The position numbers and the translations under genes are program-made. Shown here piece by piece: positions 34,346-42,123 of a stretch of DNA of 64,000 nucleotides (within the stretch, counting starts at the first letter, position 1; every line of letters begins with the position of its first letter). Location: IMG/VR virus record IMGVR_UViG_3300028597_000010, positions 1 to 64,000 of that record. One strand, written 5' to 3'. Source of the DNA: a virus. Below the pieces are notes generated by a model. The model had not been told where the DNA came from. It was given only the letters and a program-made list of their open reading frames with translations, and ran no database searches.

Positions 34346-34838
34346 TCAACAGCTCCTGGATTTGTTCTTCGTCGTACTTCACAACGACCGCGTTACGCAT
34401 TGCCTGCATTTGTTTCAGGCGACGGTTGTAGATGATGTCGATGGCGATCTGTTGCTTGGTAGGAATCACCGAACGACGATCTTCCAGCAACCGTTGGTCT
34501 TGGAAGAACACGCTCTTGCCGATATCGGTATGGGCCGACTGCATATAGAGCTCGTTCATCACAGAAACCCGGCGTGGGTTAATGATCATGTGTTCAGGCT
34601 GAACTTCTTCCTTAACACGGAGATCATGAATGATACGACCGCCCACACGAACCAGCCCGTTGTTCCAGTCCACCAGTTCTGGCAGAATCGAATACGTGTG
34701 ACGACTGTGATCAACATGACCGATCGTACCGACGTTAGGATAACGATTGTTCATCTCATAAGCCTCTTTGTAATTAACCCGTCCCGTATACGCCAGCATA
34801 CGGACATTTTTACCATCGTAAAGTTGGATGCCCTTCAT
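34317..34838 (-). CDS. Hypothetical early protein
   Basis: A 173-residue protein with an N-terminal beta-rich part and C-terminal basic helices (IIYNRRLKQMQAMRNAVVVK). It is joined to the upstream membrane protein by an ATGA overlap. Unknown function. Confidence 0.75.
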   Translation of the reverse strand: MKGIQLYDGKNVRMLAYTGRVNYKEAYEMNNRYPNVGTIGHVDHSRHTYSILPELVDWNNGLVRVGGRIIHDLRVKEEVQPEHMIINPRRVSVMNELYMQSAHTDIGKSVFFQDQRLLEDRRSVIPTKQQIAIDIIYNRRLKQMQAMRNAVVVKYDEEQIQELLNGQGIKDGT

Positions 34839-35773
34839 TTGCAGAAGTCTTTGTACGCAACCAACGTGGTGTACTTCTCAGACGCGAACAAATACAGCTC
34901 GGCTGGTTTCATCCACTGAGTACCTTTGTCGCTAGACCAAACGTTTATACGCCACCATTTACCTTTAGGTGGTTTAGGAACGCCTTCCACTTCTACCTCG
35001 GCAGCTTTCAATACCTTGTCAGCCAGCGCCATCTCTTCCTCGGTTGCAGCCTCATTACGAGGAGACAAGCCAAAGATAGTGAACTCCTGCCCGTTCTTGG
35101 TGACGTCGGTCTCTTCCCGTACAGTGCTTTCCAGAGTAAAGTGAACGCCGAACAACGACTTGTAGGTGTAGTTGTAGTAGCGCATACCCTGAATCAACCC
35201 TGGACCGAAAGGAGCAGAACATACCTTTGGTACAGTGTAACGACCGGACACCACCTGAGTAGGTATCCACTTATACAGACCGTAAACCACACCACCCACG
35301 ATCGCCCAGAAGAGCAACCAACGCAGCCAGGTATTACGACGCTTACGACGCAGATCAACCCTTACCTTCTTCAAGGCATCGAGTGCTTTGAAAGCAGCAT
35401 CACTTTCTTCGCCCTCAAGCTTCTGCAAGGCCCCTTCCAGCAATGTAGACACATCATCCAGTGAAGGATGTGCTTTGTTAACGATCTTTGCCTCACGCTG
35501 CTCTTCCGCAGAAGGAATATGAGCAGGTGTTGAATGGTACGATGCTTCAGGCAAAACGTCAGAGACCGGAATCTCGTTGGTATGAGCCCCGTCGCTAATA
35601 GTTGGTCTCAAGGTAGAAACGTGCCCAAGGTTTTGGTAACCCTCCTTGCCTTCATGCCAGACGTAAGCATCTCCGTTTGAGGCAAGATTAACTGTCTCTT
35701 TACTGGCATTCGGAGCAAGCTTAAGCATTTCCTCTTCGGTGATAACCTGTGGCGCCTGTTCTTGGATTGTCAT
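34835..35773 (-). CDS. Single-pass membrane protein
   Basis: A 312-residue protein. Residues 1-140 are acidic and look disordered or helical. A basic patch (RRKRRNTWLRW) precedes one transmembrane helix at about 148-168 (LLFWAIVGGVVYGLYKW). Residues 170-312 form a beta-rich outer domain. By the positive-inside rule the N-terminus is cytoplasmic and the C-terminal domain periplasmic. It heads a leftward gene series. An envelope-directed role such as superinfection exclusion is possible. Confidence 0.75.
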   Translation of the reverse strand: MTIQEQAPQVITEEEMLKLAPNASKETVNLASNGDAYVWHEGKEGYQNLGHVSTLRPTISDGAHTNEIPVSDVLPEASYHSTPAHIPSAEEQREAKIVNKAHPSLDDVSTLLEGALQKLEGEESDAAFKALDALKKVRVDLRRKRRNTWLRWLLFWAIVGGVVYGLYKWIPTQVVSGRYTVPKVCSAPFGPGLIQGMRYYNYTYKSLFGVHFTLESTVREETDVTKNGQEFTIFGLSPRNEAATEEEMALADKVLKAAEVEVEGVPKPPKGKWWRINVWSSDKGTQWMKPAELYLFASEKYTTLVAYKDFCK

Positions 35774-35832
35774 TGGGTAAAACTCCTTGTTGGTAGTGCG
35801 TTACAAAGTTACAGCGGTGTAAAAAAGAAATA

Positions 35833-35869
35833 TATTACCCTTACTAGCACCGTGCTAGTAAGGGTAATA
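35833..35869 (-). terminator. Terminator of 35877-36431 gene
   Basis: An 18-bp stem TATTACCCTTACTAGCAC and complement, followed on the minus strand by TTTCTTTTTT, a classic intrinsic terminator. Confidence 0.85.
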
Positions 35870-35876
35870 GTCTCAC

Positions 35877-36431
35877 TCAAAGCCCTAGCCGGGATTTAAG
35901 GAACGGAATGTAGACGGCGATATCTGACTGACTGCTTATGAGTTTCACTGCTGCGTACTCGCGCAGGGCGGAGAACTCTCTGACGATCATCAACTGGTAC
36001 CAAACTCCGTCTAATGTAAATGCTGCAAACGGGAACTTGGTCTTGTTGAAAAACTCACCGAATAACTCGGGATAGTTATAACTGAAAAATTCGTCGACGA
36101 GTTCGGCTGTGTCGGGTGTTACTTGGCAACCGAACAACGATTTGTCGCGTGTCCACCGGGCCAGCTGTCCGAGAGTGAATGCTGCCTTCTGAGTGATGTC
36201 GACGTTGTTCAGCAAACGGCCTGAAGGGAAGTCACGACTTCTGCTAATTTCTACCAAGACATCGATAGCGTAAACGAATTCCTGCAACTTGTGAATGTCA
36301 CCCATGGAAGCCATGAAAGCATTCACAAACTCGTCGTTCATTACGTACTTGAAATACTTAAGTCTTTTGCTCTCGGTATTATTAGTTATCAGTCCATCGT
36401 GATCCTCCGTCCTTCTCAGTGCTTCTAACAT
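35877..36431 (-). CDS. Early protein, paralogue of 36701-37261
   Basis: A 184-residue protein started at 36431 behind AAAGGGATC. It shares order and marks with the 36701-37261 product: L-x-EFVYAID, Pro-rich turn, F-x-L-x-x-L-x-R, FF-x-x-Y, and a final IPF-x-x-SRLG. The region is more AT-rich than its surroundings, possibly recently acquired. Function unknown. A TACATTAC promoter variant lies 66 nt upstream. Confidence 0.75.
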   Translation of the reverse strand: MLEALRRTEDHDGLITNNTESKRLKYFKYVMNDEFVNAFMASMGDIHKLQEFVYAIDVLVEISRSRDFPSGRLLNNVDITQKAAFTLGQLARWTRDKSLFGCQVTPDTAELVDEFFSYNYPELFGEFFNKTKFPFAAFTLDGVWYQLMIVREFSALREYAAVKLISSQSDIAVYIPFLKSRLGL

Positions 36432-36496
36432 ATTCGATCCCTTTTTACCTAACGTGGAAAATACCACAATTAAACGAGCGTCTTTGCTACCCCTAG

Positions 36497-36504
36497 GTAA
36501 TGTA
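36497..36504 (-). promoter_or_regulatory. Early promoter variant (TACATTAC)
   Basis: The minus strand reads CAGACCTACATTACCTAGGGG, one base from TATATTAC, with the same flanks as the consensus sites. It lies between the small membrane gene and 35877-36431. Confidence 0.6.
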
Positions 36505-36524
36505 GGTCTGAAGATGTCCTTATC

Positions 36525-36704
36525 TTAAACACCAACCTTAAAGCCGATCACCGCGCCTACTACTAAGGCAATAACGCACAAAACAGCGATCAAACTAAAT
36601 ACCCGGATACGACGCCTACGTTGTTGCTGATAAATCTTGTCAATGATGCCTGTTTTAAATTCACCTTCTTCGTCTAGCAGGTCTCTTGGATCTATCATGA
36701 TCAT
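36525..36704 (-). CDS. 59-residue membrane protein
   Basis: A small gene. It starts at ATG 36704, overlapping the stop of 36701-37261 as ATGA, which strongly supports expression. The product starts MIMIDPRDLL, has a basic patch QQQRRRRIR at 27-35, then one transmembrane helix (about 36-55, LIAVLCVIALVVGAVIG). The positive patch suggests the N-terminus stays inside. Function unknown. Confidence 0.7.
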   Translation of the reverse strand: MIMIDPRDLLDEEGEFKTGIIDKIYQQQRRRRIRVFSLIAVLCVIALVVGAVIGFKVGV

Positions 36705-37261
36705 TTCACCTTTAAAGAGTGACCGGCGCGGCTCCTTGCAAACGGAATCTTGAGCCCTATCTTTTCCTCGAAGTCGTAGAACTCCAAGACGTTGAGTTTC
36801 GAATCGGGGACAATCTCGTTAAGTACCAACGAGCACAGCCGTCTGTCGATTGTGAACTCGAACTCATCCACCCCCAGTGTGTCCATTAAGAACCCAATGG
36901 TAGTCAGGTAACCCTGGGCAAAGAAATCGCGCAGAGATGCCTTTACTTCGTTGTTGACCACAGACATCTTCCAGGAATGGTTGTTCGTCATGCGGAACAA
37001 TTCATTAAACAGGAAGAAGGCTTCGATCTTGAATGTCTCGGTGTCGGGGCTCATCAGAGTCGTACTTACCGGACAGCCTTTGATCTCCATCAGTTCGTAC
37101 AGATGGTCAACGCAGTACACCAGTTCACGCAGCGTATTTTTGGCGACTTTCTTATCTAAGAACAATGCTGCGAACTTTGGATCCAGAGCACGCATAGTCG
37201 ATGCGAACTCGTCCTCTACCTCAACCGCGGTAGTGAAATCTGCTTTTATTTGTACGGTCAT
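36701..37261 (-). CDS. Early protein, paralogue of 35877-36431
   Basis: A 186-residue mostly helical protein with marks shared with its paralogue: LRELVYCVDHLYEL, FFLFNELFR, RDFFAQGY, and final KIPFARSRAG. It starts with AAGGAACTACC before ATG. Together with the small membrane gene it forms an AT-rich unit. Function unknown. Confidence 0.75.
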   Translation of the reverse strand: MTVQIKADFTTAVEVEDEFASTMRALDPKFAALFLDKKVAKNTLRELVYCVDHLYELMEIKGCPVSTTLMSPDTETFKIEAFFLFNELFRMTNNHSWKMSVVNNEVKASLRDFFAQGYLTTIGFLMDTLGVDEFEFTIDRRLCSLVLNEIVPDSKLNVLEFYDFEEKIGLKIPFARSRAGHSLKVK

Positions 37262-37346
37262 GGTAGTTCCTTATTAATGATGACCTTTTTTTCTGGTGTA
37301 AACAATAGTCATCATAGTTACATTAAATATTCGTGTATCGGCCATA

Positions 37347-37384
37347 TAAATCCACCACTAGGTTTGACCCCAGTGGTGGATTTA
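37347..37384 (-). terminator. Terminator of 37394-37975 gene
   Basis: TAAATCCACCACT with its complement, one internal mismatch, directly after the stop at 37394. Confidence 0.75.
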
Positions 37385-37393
37385 GTACAGCGG

Positions 37394-37975
37394 TTACGTG
37401 GGGTTGGTCAGGACACCATAGTCAGTAGGTGGAATCACCTTGATTGGTACGATGCCTTTCACCCATTCCAGATTACCGTAGAAAGTGTCGCCGATAAGCT
37501 GGGTAAAGGTGTCGTTACCGACAGTAACGATGGTTGGGATATCGTAGGCCAAATTAGCACGGACTACGCTTTCAATCGCAGCTTTCTCAGCGCCAGCAGC
37601 AACAGAGGAAGCAATAACAACACCTACCTTTGGCACACCAGCGTCGAGGTAGGAATACAAACCTGGCATGGTCTGGATTTCTAATGCGTTGATGTCAACC
37701 AGAGGAGTACTGTTTCTGAGCAAGTATAGGCCCAGCGTGGTCGCCGCAGGCGCAGGCGTCCAAGTTTGAAGCGGATTACCGCGAAAGTTACGCGATGCAG
37801 AAACAATCGTGGCACTACGACGGCCGTTGGGCTGTGTCGCAATATCACTGATTTGAAGATCCGACTCAGTCAGTCCCTGAAATAGGGGCAACATTTCCGG
37901 ATCTCCGGCGTAGCGGTTCAAGTTGAACTTGACGAAACGTTCAACGAAAAGCGCAATGTGCGTTTTACCAGCCAT
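37394..37975 (-). CDS. Hypothetical protein with fibre-connector-like N-terminus
   Basis: A 193-residue protein. Residues 9-35 (LFVERFVKFNLNRY) resemble the first gene of the fibre cassette (LFLDRFIAYNQERY). The middle is beta-rich with an Ala-rich stretch (IASSVAAGAEKAAIES). It may be a structural paralogue placed among early-side genes. Its function is unknown. Confidence 0.7.
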   Translation of the reverse strand: MAGKTHIALFVERFVKFNLNRYAGDPEMLPLFQGLTESDLQISDIATQPNGRRSATIVSASRNFRGNPLQTWTPAPAATTLGLYLLRNSTPLVDINALEIQTMPGLYSYLDAGVPKVGVVIASSVAAGAEKAAIESVVRANLAYDIPTIVTVGNDTFTQLIGDTFYGNLEWVKGIVPIKVIPPTDYGVLTNPT

Positions 37976-38036
37976 TGGAGTTCTCCGAGGAATTCACAAG
38001 GTTGGAATAAACCCTGCATAGAATCCGCCCTAAAGA

Positions 38037-38258
38037 CTAGATACCAAAGACCCATTCGAGTAACGCTACAACACCAACGATCAACAATGTCCGCATAATG
38101 GCAGGACCCACACCATTACCGCTACGAAGTATGTACCAGCAGTAGAACGCCACCGCCAGATAATAACTATCTTTACCCGACCCAACACCAGCGGCAATCA
38201 AAATAAGAATGAACAGACAGCTAAACGGTTTAAGCAGTTCAACCATTTCCTTTGTCAT
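38037..38258 (-). CDS. Small membrane protein
   Basis: A 73-residue protein started at 38258 behind AAGAGGTTG. It has hydrophobic helices at about 11-27 (FSCLFILILIAAGVG), 31-45 and 53-71 (AIMRTLLIVGVVALLEWVF). It lies just after the chaperonin terminator. The shape is holin-like (small, two or three helices), but no lysin gene is near, so this stays a guess. Confidence 0.7.
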   Translation of the reverse strand: MTKEMVELLKPFSCLFILILIAAGVGSGKDSYYLAVAFYCWYILRSGNGVGPAIMRTLLIVGVVALLEWVFGI

Positions 38259-38286
38259 AACAACCTCTTGTATTGCAAAAAAGAAA

Positions 38287-38304
38287 GGGGATCCGAAGAC
38301 CCCC
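38287..38304 (-). terminator. UUCG-loop terminator of the chaperonin gene
   Basis: On the minus strand GGGGGTC-TTCG-GATCCCC is followed by TTTCTTTTTT. One mismatch in the stem. Confidence 0.85.
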
Positions 38305-38323
38305 ATTCACTACAGTTTCGTGG

Positions 38324-39979
38324 TTAGTCCTGGATTTGTACTGCGGACGATTTATCGCCAAGCAGAACACTATCCAAGTTAGCCAAGATCTTGGCCGTTT
38401 GCAGACCACCCTTCAGAGCAGTGATCGATGCATAAGCAGTGTCGTAGATACCCAGTGCTGCCGGAGTACCCCATTCACCAGTTGCCAAGTTCAACACACG
38501 GATCGGCTCTGGACAGTCCATGTCAATGACATTTGCTTTGATGTTGAGCATCTGGTCTTCCGAAACAATCCCCTTCATCAACAGGAAGAATTGAGCGAAA
38601 GTGATCTTCTCCATAACGTCAACGATCTTCTGAAATGGAGGGTAGTCCAGCAGTTCCTGTTCATCCAGCGCACCGAAAACAAACTGACCGGCAGTAATCA
38701 TTGCAGAACCGACGCCTGGCAGGATGCCGTTAATCAATGCCGACTTAACTGCCTTGCCTACGTCTTCGAAACGGTCCAGACGTTCTTTCACTTCCGACTG
38801 AGTTTCACCGCCAACAAACACAGTGACCAGTTCACCCAGTAGGCTACGCATACGTTGTTCGTTGAACTTCGCACGCATACTGAAACGATCGCCCGCTTCA
38901 TAAGTACCCAGCTCGGTTTCGATTTCCTTGGCACGATCAGTGATACGTGTCTTGGTTACCGGATCATTCGGACGGATCACCGAACGACGAGAGCCTACAG
39001 TCAGAGGAACAGTGCACGCCTTAACATCTTGGTGCAGTGTATCTGCCAGCGTCTTGAAGAACGGAACACCCAACATGATGGCGATGTCCTGCATCAGCAA
39101 CGTACCAACCGAACCGCCGAAGTTGGTTTGAACGCCGATGAACTTCACCTTCGGCGAAACGTTGTTGATCTGCATGATCAGACTGTTCAGACTGTTGTCG
39201 ATCGAACGAGCAATCAGCAGTACAGGAATGACCACACCTTCAATGTCCTTGCCGAAGTTGTACTTGTCGAACAGCTTACGGAAGAACTCCACAGCCTGAT
39301 CTGGCTGCATGGAACGCAGGTTGTCGTCGATTACCAACGGAACATAACGTTCGAAGTCAGTATCGGCACCGTTACCAGTTGCGCTGAACGATGGATTGGA
39401 GAATTCCATCTTGACCGGCAGCCCGTCACTGTGTACAACCTTGTCAGCACGAGTCACACCTTCCTTGAGTTCGATCTCAGGGAACTTGCCATTCGCTTGA
39501 GCATAGATGTCAGTGATGACCTTGGACAGCTCTACGTCGCCGTTAGAGGACGTGAGAGCCATCTGGTACAGCTCTGGACTACCGACCGTTACAACACGAG
39601 CCATACGTTGCAGCTCGTCGATCAGAAGACCACCCAGACGCTCGATGAACTTCTGCTCACGGTAACCCGGGAACTGACTGAACAGGCTATACAGCTCAGC
39701 CGTCAGCAGGATGGTAGTGGTAGTGCCGTCACCACATTCAACGTCAGTCTTGACCGCTGGTTCAGTGATGACTTTGTTGATCAGTTCTTTGAAGGGGTCT
39801 TCGAACTTGATAGAGCGAGCAACCGTTACACCATCTTTGGTTACTTTCTTGTTGGTACCGACGGAGATGAGTGCCAGCCTGCCATTAGGACCCATGGTAG
39901 ATACCACAGCCTTGGCGACGTCCATCATAACGTCTTCTACCATGTCTTGGGTATCGGTAATTTTCATGAATCGCTGCAT
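38324..39979 (-). CDS. groEL: GroEL-like phage chaperonin
   Basis: A 551-residue group I-type chaperonin of nearly full GroEL length. ATP-site marks are present: MGPNGR (29-34), TKDGVTVA (47-54, Asp49 matching GroEL Asp52) and GDGTTTT (83-89). A VGG-E-x-E-x-KER then FEDVGKA segment near residues 385-405 matches GroEL [22 protein letters not shown], keeping the Asp equal to Asp398. GroEL's GGGVAL is altered to PGVGSAM, and the GGM tail is absent. Pseudomonas phages EL and OBP carry such chaperonins, shown to act without a co-chaperonin; no groES-like gene is seen here. Expected role: folding phage proteins in the cytoplasm. It has its own promoter variant and terminator. Confidence 0.9.
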   Translation of the reverse strand: MQRFMKITDTQDMVEDVMMDVAKAVVSTMGPNGRLALISVGTNKKVTKDGVTVARSIKFEDPFKELINKVITEPAVKTDVECGDGTTTTILLTAELYSLFSQFPGYREQKFIERLGGLLIDELQRMARVVTVGSPELYQMALTSSNGDVELSKVITDIYAQANGKFPEIELKEGVTRADKVVHSDGLPVKMEFSNPSFSATGNGADTDFERYVPLVIDDNLRSMQPDQAVEFFRKLFDKYNFGKDIEGVVIPVLLIARSIDNSLNSLIMQINNVSPKVKFIGVQTNFGGSVGTLLMQDIAIMLGVPFFKTLADTLHQDVKACTVPLTVGSRRSVIRPNDPVTKTRITDRAKEIETELGTYEAGDRFSMRAKFNEQRMRSLLGELVTVFVGGETQSEVKERLDRFEDVGKAVKSALINGILPGVGSAMITAGQFVFGALDEQELLDYPPFQKIVDVMEKITFAQFFLLMKGIVSEDQMLNIKANVIDMDCPEPIRVLNLATGEWGTPAALGIYDTAYASITALKGGLQTAKILANLDSVLLGDKSSAVQIQD

Positions 39980-40026
39980 GTAATAAATCTCCTGAGTGGA
40001 CGTATAACAATAGTGTTTACAGTCTA

Positions 40027-40034
40027 ATAATGTA
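40027..40034 (-). promoter_or_regulatory. Early promoter variant before the chaperonin gene
   Basis: The minus strand reads CAAGCCTACATTATTAGAC, a two-base variant of the early core, 48 nt upstream of the chaperonin ATG. Confidence 0.5.
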
Positions 40035-40047
40035 GGCTTGAATTCTT

Positions 40048-40689
40048 TTAGTCCGAAGTACTTTCCAGCTCACGTTCAAAGAACTTACGCAGTTCCTGAA
40101 TAGCCTTGATAGCACGACCCAAACCTTTGGACAAACCTTCGAGGCTCTTGATGGTGTTGGTACGAGCATCATCACTCTTCATCGGTTTACCGAGAGGATC
40201 CAGCCACACATCGCACCAATAGATGATCGTCTTGTGGCAATCAGCAATAGAGAAGGTACCCCCACCGTTCTCATCGATGTTCAACGCCACGTAACCCGTG
40301 TAACCGGAGTCCAGCTTGTTCAACCAGTGACGTTCTTGCATAGAGCCCTTGGCCGGTGTCTTGTAACGAGTCTTGATCTCCTTGAGGAAGAAGTCAAGCT
40401 TCTCTTTGGCCATGTTGAGCTTCTGCTCTTGATCCACCAGACCGTGATCGTCAGCCGGCTGGTGCAGGTGAATGCGGATCGAGTTCATGATCAGGTTGAA
40501 ATGACCGGACCACGTGTAGTCGTACTTCTCTGGCTCGCCTTTCTTCTGCTTAGCCTTAGACAGGAATGGCTTGACTTCGAACGCGTACTCAAACGCGGTC
40601 GTAGCACTCTTGTAAGGACCGTGCAGGAAGTCTTTACCCAGCACAATAAGTGGATCAAAGTTAACCGTTCCCTTTGTGTATTTAGACAT
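40048..40689 (-). CDS. Hypothetical early protein
   Basis: A 213-residue protein with a beta-rich start, a lysine-rich stretch (LSKAKQKKGEPEKY) and a helical, charged C-terminus (LGRAIKAIQELRKFFEREL). ATG follows AGGAGTAAAAGGGA. Its size and the single-strand-binding-like mix of beta core and acidic tail (ELESTSD) are worth noting, but no family match is claimed. Confidence 0.75.
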   Translation of the reverse strand: MSKYTKGTVNFDPLIVLGKDFLHGPYKSATTAFEYAFEVKPFLSKAKQKKGEPEKYDYTWSGHFNLIMNSIRIHLHQPADDHGLVDQEQKLNMAKEKLDFFLKEIKTRYKTPAKGSMQERHWLNKLDSGYTGYVALNIDENGGGTFSIADCHKTIIYWCDVWLDPLGKPMKSDDARTNTIKSLEGLSKGLGRAIKAIQELRKFFERELESTSD

Positions 40690-40731
40690 TCCCTTTTACT
40701 CCTAGCAGTAGCAAAAAATTAAAGTAGTAAA

Positions 40732-40770
40732 CCTCTCCCTCAAGCCTGTTGGCCCGACTTAAGGGAGAGG
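40732..40770 (-). terminator. Terminator of unit ending at 40782
   Basis: CCTCTCCCT/AGGGAGAGG stem with an inner GCC/GGC pair; the minus-strand continuation is TTTACTACTTTAATTTTTT. Confidence 0.8.
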
Positions 40771-40781
40771 ATGTTGCTCAG

Positions 40782-41057
40782 TTACTTCCGAACGAGGTAA
40801 AACACATCGTTGAACTTCGTGAAGTGGAATTCGTAGCCTTTCGTCAAAACGTCTTGACGGTCGAACAGTACGTCGATCTTCTTGCCGAGGTTAAACGCGC
40901 TCTGCACCTTGCAGATAACGTCTGGCTGAAGTACTGCGCGAGTGCTCATATCTCGACCATCCGAGGTTACCACATGAACACCTTCCGCCTTGATCTGGTC
41001 GGTGAGTTTACGGAAGCTATCCAGACCCAGCTTCTGTTGGATCATTACCTTTGCCAT
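40782..41057 (-). CDS. Small early protein
   Basis: A 91-residue basic alpha/beta protein without recognised motif, last of a leftward series of small genes (40782-47169). Confidence 0.7.
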   Translation of the reverse strand: MAKVMIQQKLGLDSFRKLTDQIKAEGVHVVTSDGRDMSTRAVLQPDVICKVQSAFNLGKKIDVLFDRQDVLTKGYEFHFTKFNDVFYLVRK

Positions 41058-41075
41058 TTGTTATTTTTCCCTGTG

Positions 41076-41303
41076 TTAATAGAAGTCGTAGGAGATGAAG
41101 CCGAGTGTGATTGTTCTCAACACCCAGCCCATGTGCAGAATGATGGTAACGAGAACAACAAAGAAGAACCACGCGAGCGCGGCCGCTTTGAATGCTTCTT
41201 TACCGGAAGGTTTCATTTCAGTAGACACCACGGTATAAATGTGACAATAACCACCCGCCAACACCGCGATGAGTATTTCGATTACATAAGCCCATGCCGG
41301 CAT
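41076..41303 (-). CDS. Small two-helix membrane protein
   Basis: A 75-residue protein. Two transmembrane helices, about 4-25 (WAYVIEILIAVLAGGYCHI) and 41-62 (LAWFFFVVLVTIILHMGWVL), flank a short Lys-containing loop. It starts 1 nt after the next gene's stop. Function unknown. Confidence 0.75.
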   Translation of the reverse strand: MPAWAYVIEILIAVLAGGYCHIYTVVSTEMKPSGKEAFKAAALAWFFFVVLVTIILHMGWVLRTITLGFISYDFY

Positions 41304-41304
41304 G

Positions 41305-42123
41305 TCACTTATCCTTACGCAGTTCGGCCAGAGGTTTGAAGCGATGTTCTACACGAAGTGGCCGTACAGTGTAGTCCTTGAGGTTGATGTGGATATCACC
41401 CACCCCAGGATCTACATGACCACCGACACCACCGCGAGATGGACCGACGTACACATCAAGGAAGTTGATGCTGATATCGTCGACGATAGGAACACGACGT
41501 TTTGCTTCTGCTGGTGGAAGAAGGTGTCTCGTTATCCCACCTTCCCACATCGGAGGAACGTCGATGAAGTGCTTGCTCATCGCGTCGATAACACTCTGCT
41601 CGACTTTCCCACAGAGATGTTGCTGACAGATGCCAATCATCAACTCTTCCAGCGCAGACCGCCGCTTACGCACCACGATAGAACGGATATTCGACGAGAA
41701 TCGTTTATCCAGTTCTGCCGACTCGCCACGGTAGAAAATCAACAACGGTTTACCAACGTCCAGCGTCAAACGATAAGGCTCGCCCTTGAACTCGCAGCGA
41801 GCCAGTGTTACACCGCGGAAAGGTGACGGGATAGGATCATCACCATCGAAGTCCGCGTTGAGGTGACCAGCAGCCACAGCCGCTTCACGACGTTGACGAA
41901 TGTTAAATGCATGGTTAGGATCAAACAGATCCCGGCCAGTACAGTTAACAGCGTCCATCGCCGCTTGACGAAGATCAGTGGCAGTAGAGTACGGAAGCTC
42001 TCCGAAGATTGCTTCGATAGTGCCGGGCTTGGCGTGTACCGTGTAATAGTCAGGGGGAAGACCGTCGGCCTCCATCTGCTTAAGAAACTCGGCATCACTT
42101 GCAGCAGTGTGTTTATTAGCCAT
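41305..42123 (-). CDS. Hypothetical early protein with NADFDGD motif
   Basis: A 272-residue protein. Near residue 89 it contains NADFDGD, identical to the metal-binding loop of RNA polymerase beta' subunits. The surrounding sequence does not otherwise look like beta', and the protein is short, so the match may be chance. The rest is alpha/beta, with a basic helix (RSIVVRKRRSALEELM) and a Gly-rich loop near the end (GPSRGGVGGHVDPGVGD). It overlaps the preceding gene by 8 nt. Confidence 0.7.
   Translation of the reverse strand: MANKHTAASDAEFLKQMEADGLPPDYYTVHAKPGTIEAIFGELPYSTATDLRQAAMDAVNCTGRDLFDPNHAFNIRQRREAAVAAGHLNADFDGDDPIPSPFRGVTLARCEFKGEPYRLTLDVGKPLLIFYRGESAELDKRFSSNIRSIVVRKRRSALEELMIGICQQHLCGKVEQSVIDAMSKHFIDVPPMWEGGITRHLLPPAEAKRRVPIVDDISINFLDVYVGPSRGGVGGHVDPGVGDIHINLKDYTVRPLRVEHRFKPLAELRKDK

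Noticed and set aside
35831-35838. Rightward TATATTAC match
   Set aside because: It overlaps the stem and flank of the 35833-35869 terminator, has no rightward gene below it, and lacks the shared promoter flanks.
37277-37345. 23-codon leftward frame upstream of 36701-37261
   Set aside because: It is too short, has a weak initiation site next to a terminator, and its peptide shows no feature. It could be a leader peptide, but the sequence alone does not support it.
38037-38258. Call as holin
   Set aside because: Size and helices fit, but no endolysin or spanin pair is near and many small membrane proteins occur here. It is left as a membrane protein.
38855-40027. 390-residue rightward frame opposite the chaperonin
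   Set aside because: The opposite strand encodes an unmistakable GroEL-like protein with its own terminator.
41305-42123. Call as RNA polymerase beta' subunit from NADFDGD
   Set aside because: Only seven residues match, the protein is far too short, and neighbouring beta' blocks are missing. It is kept as an observation only.
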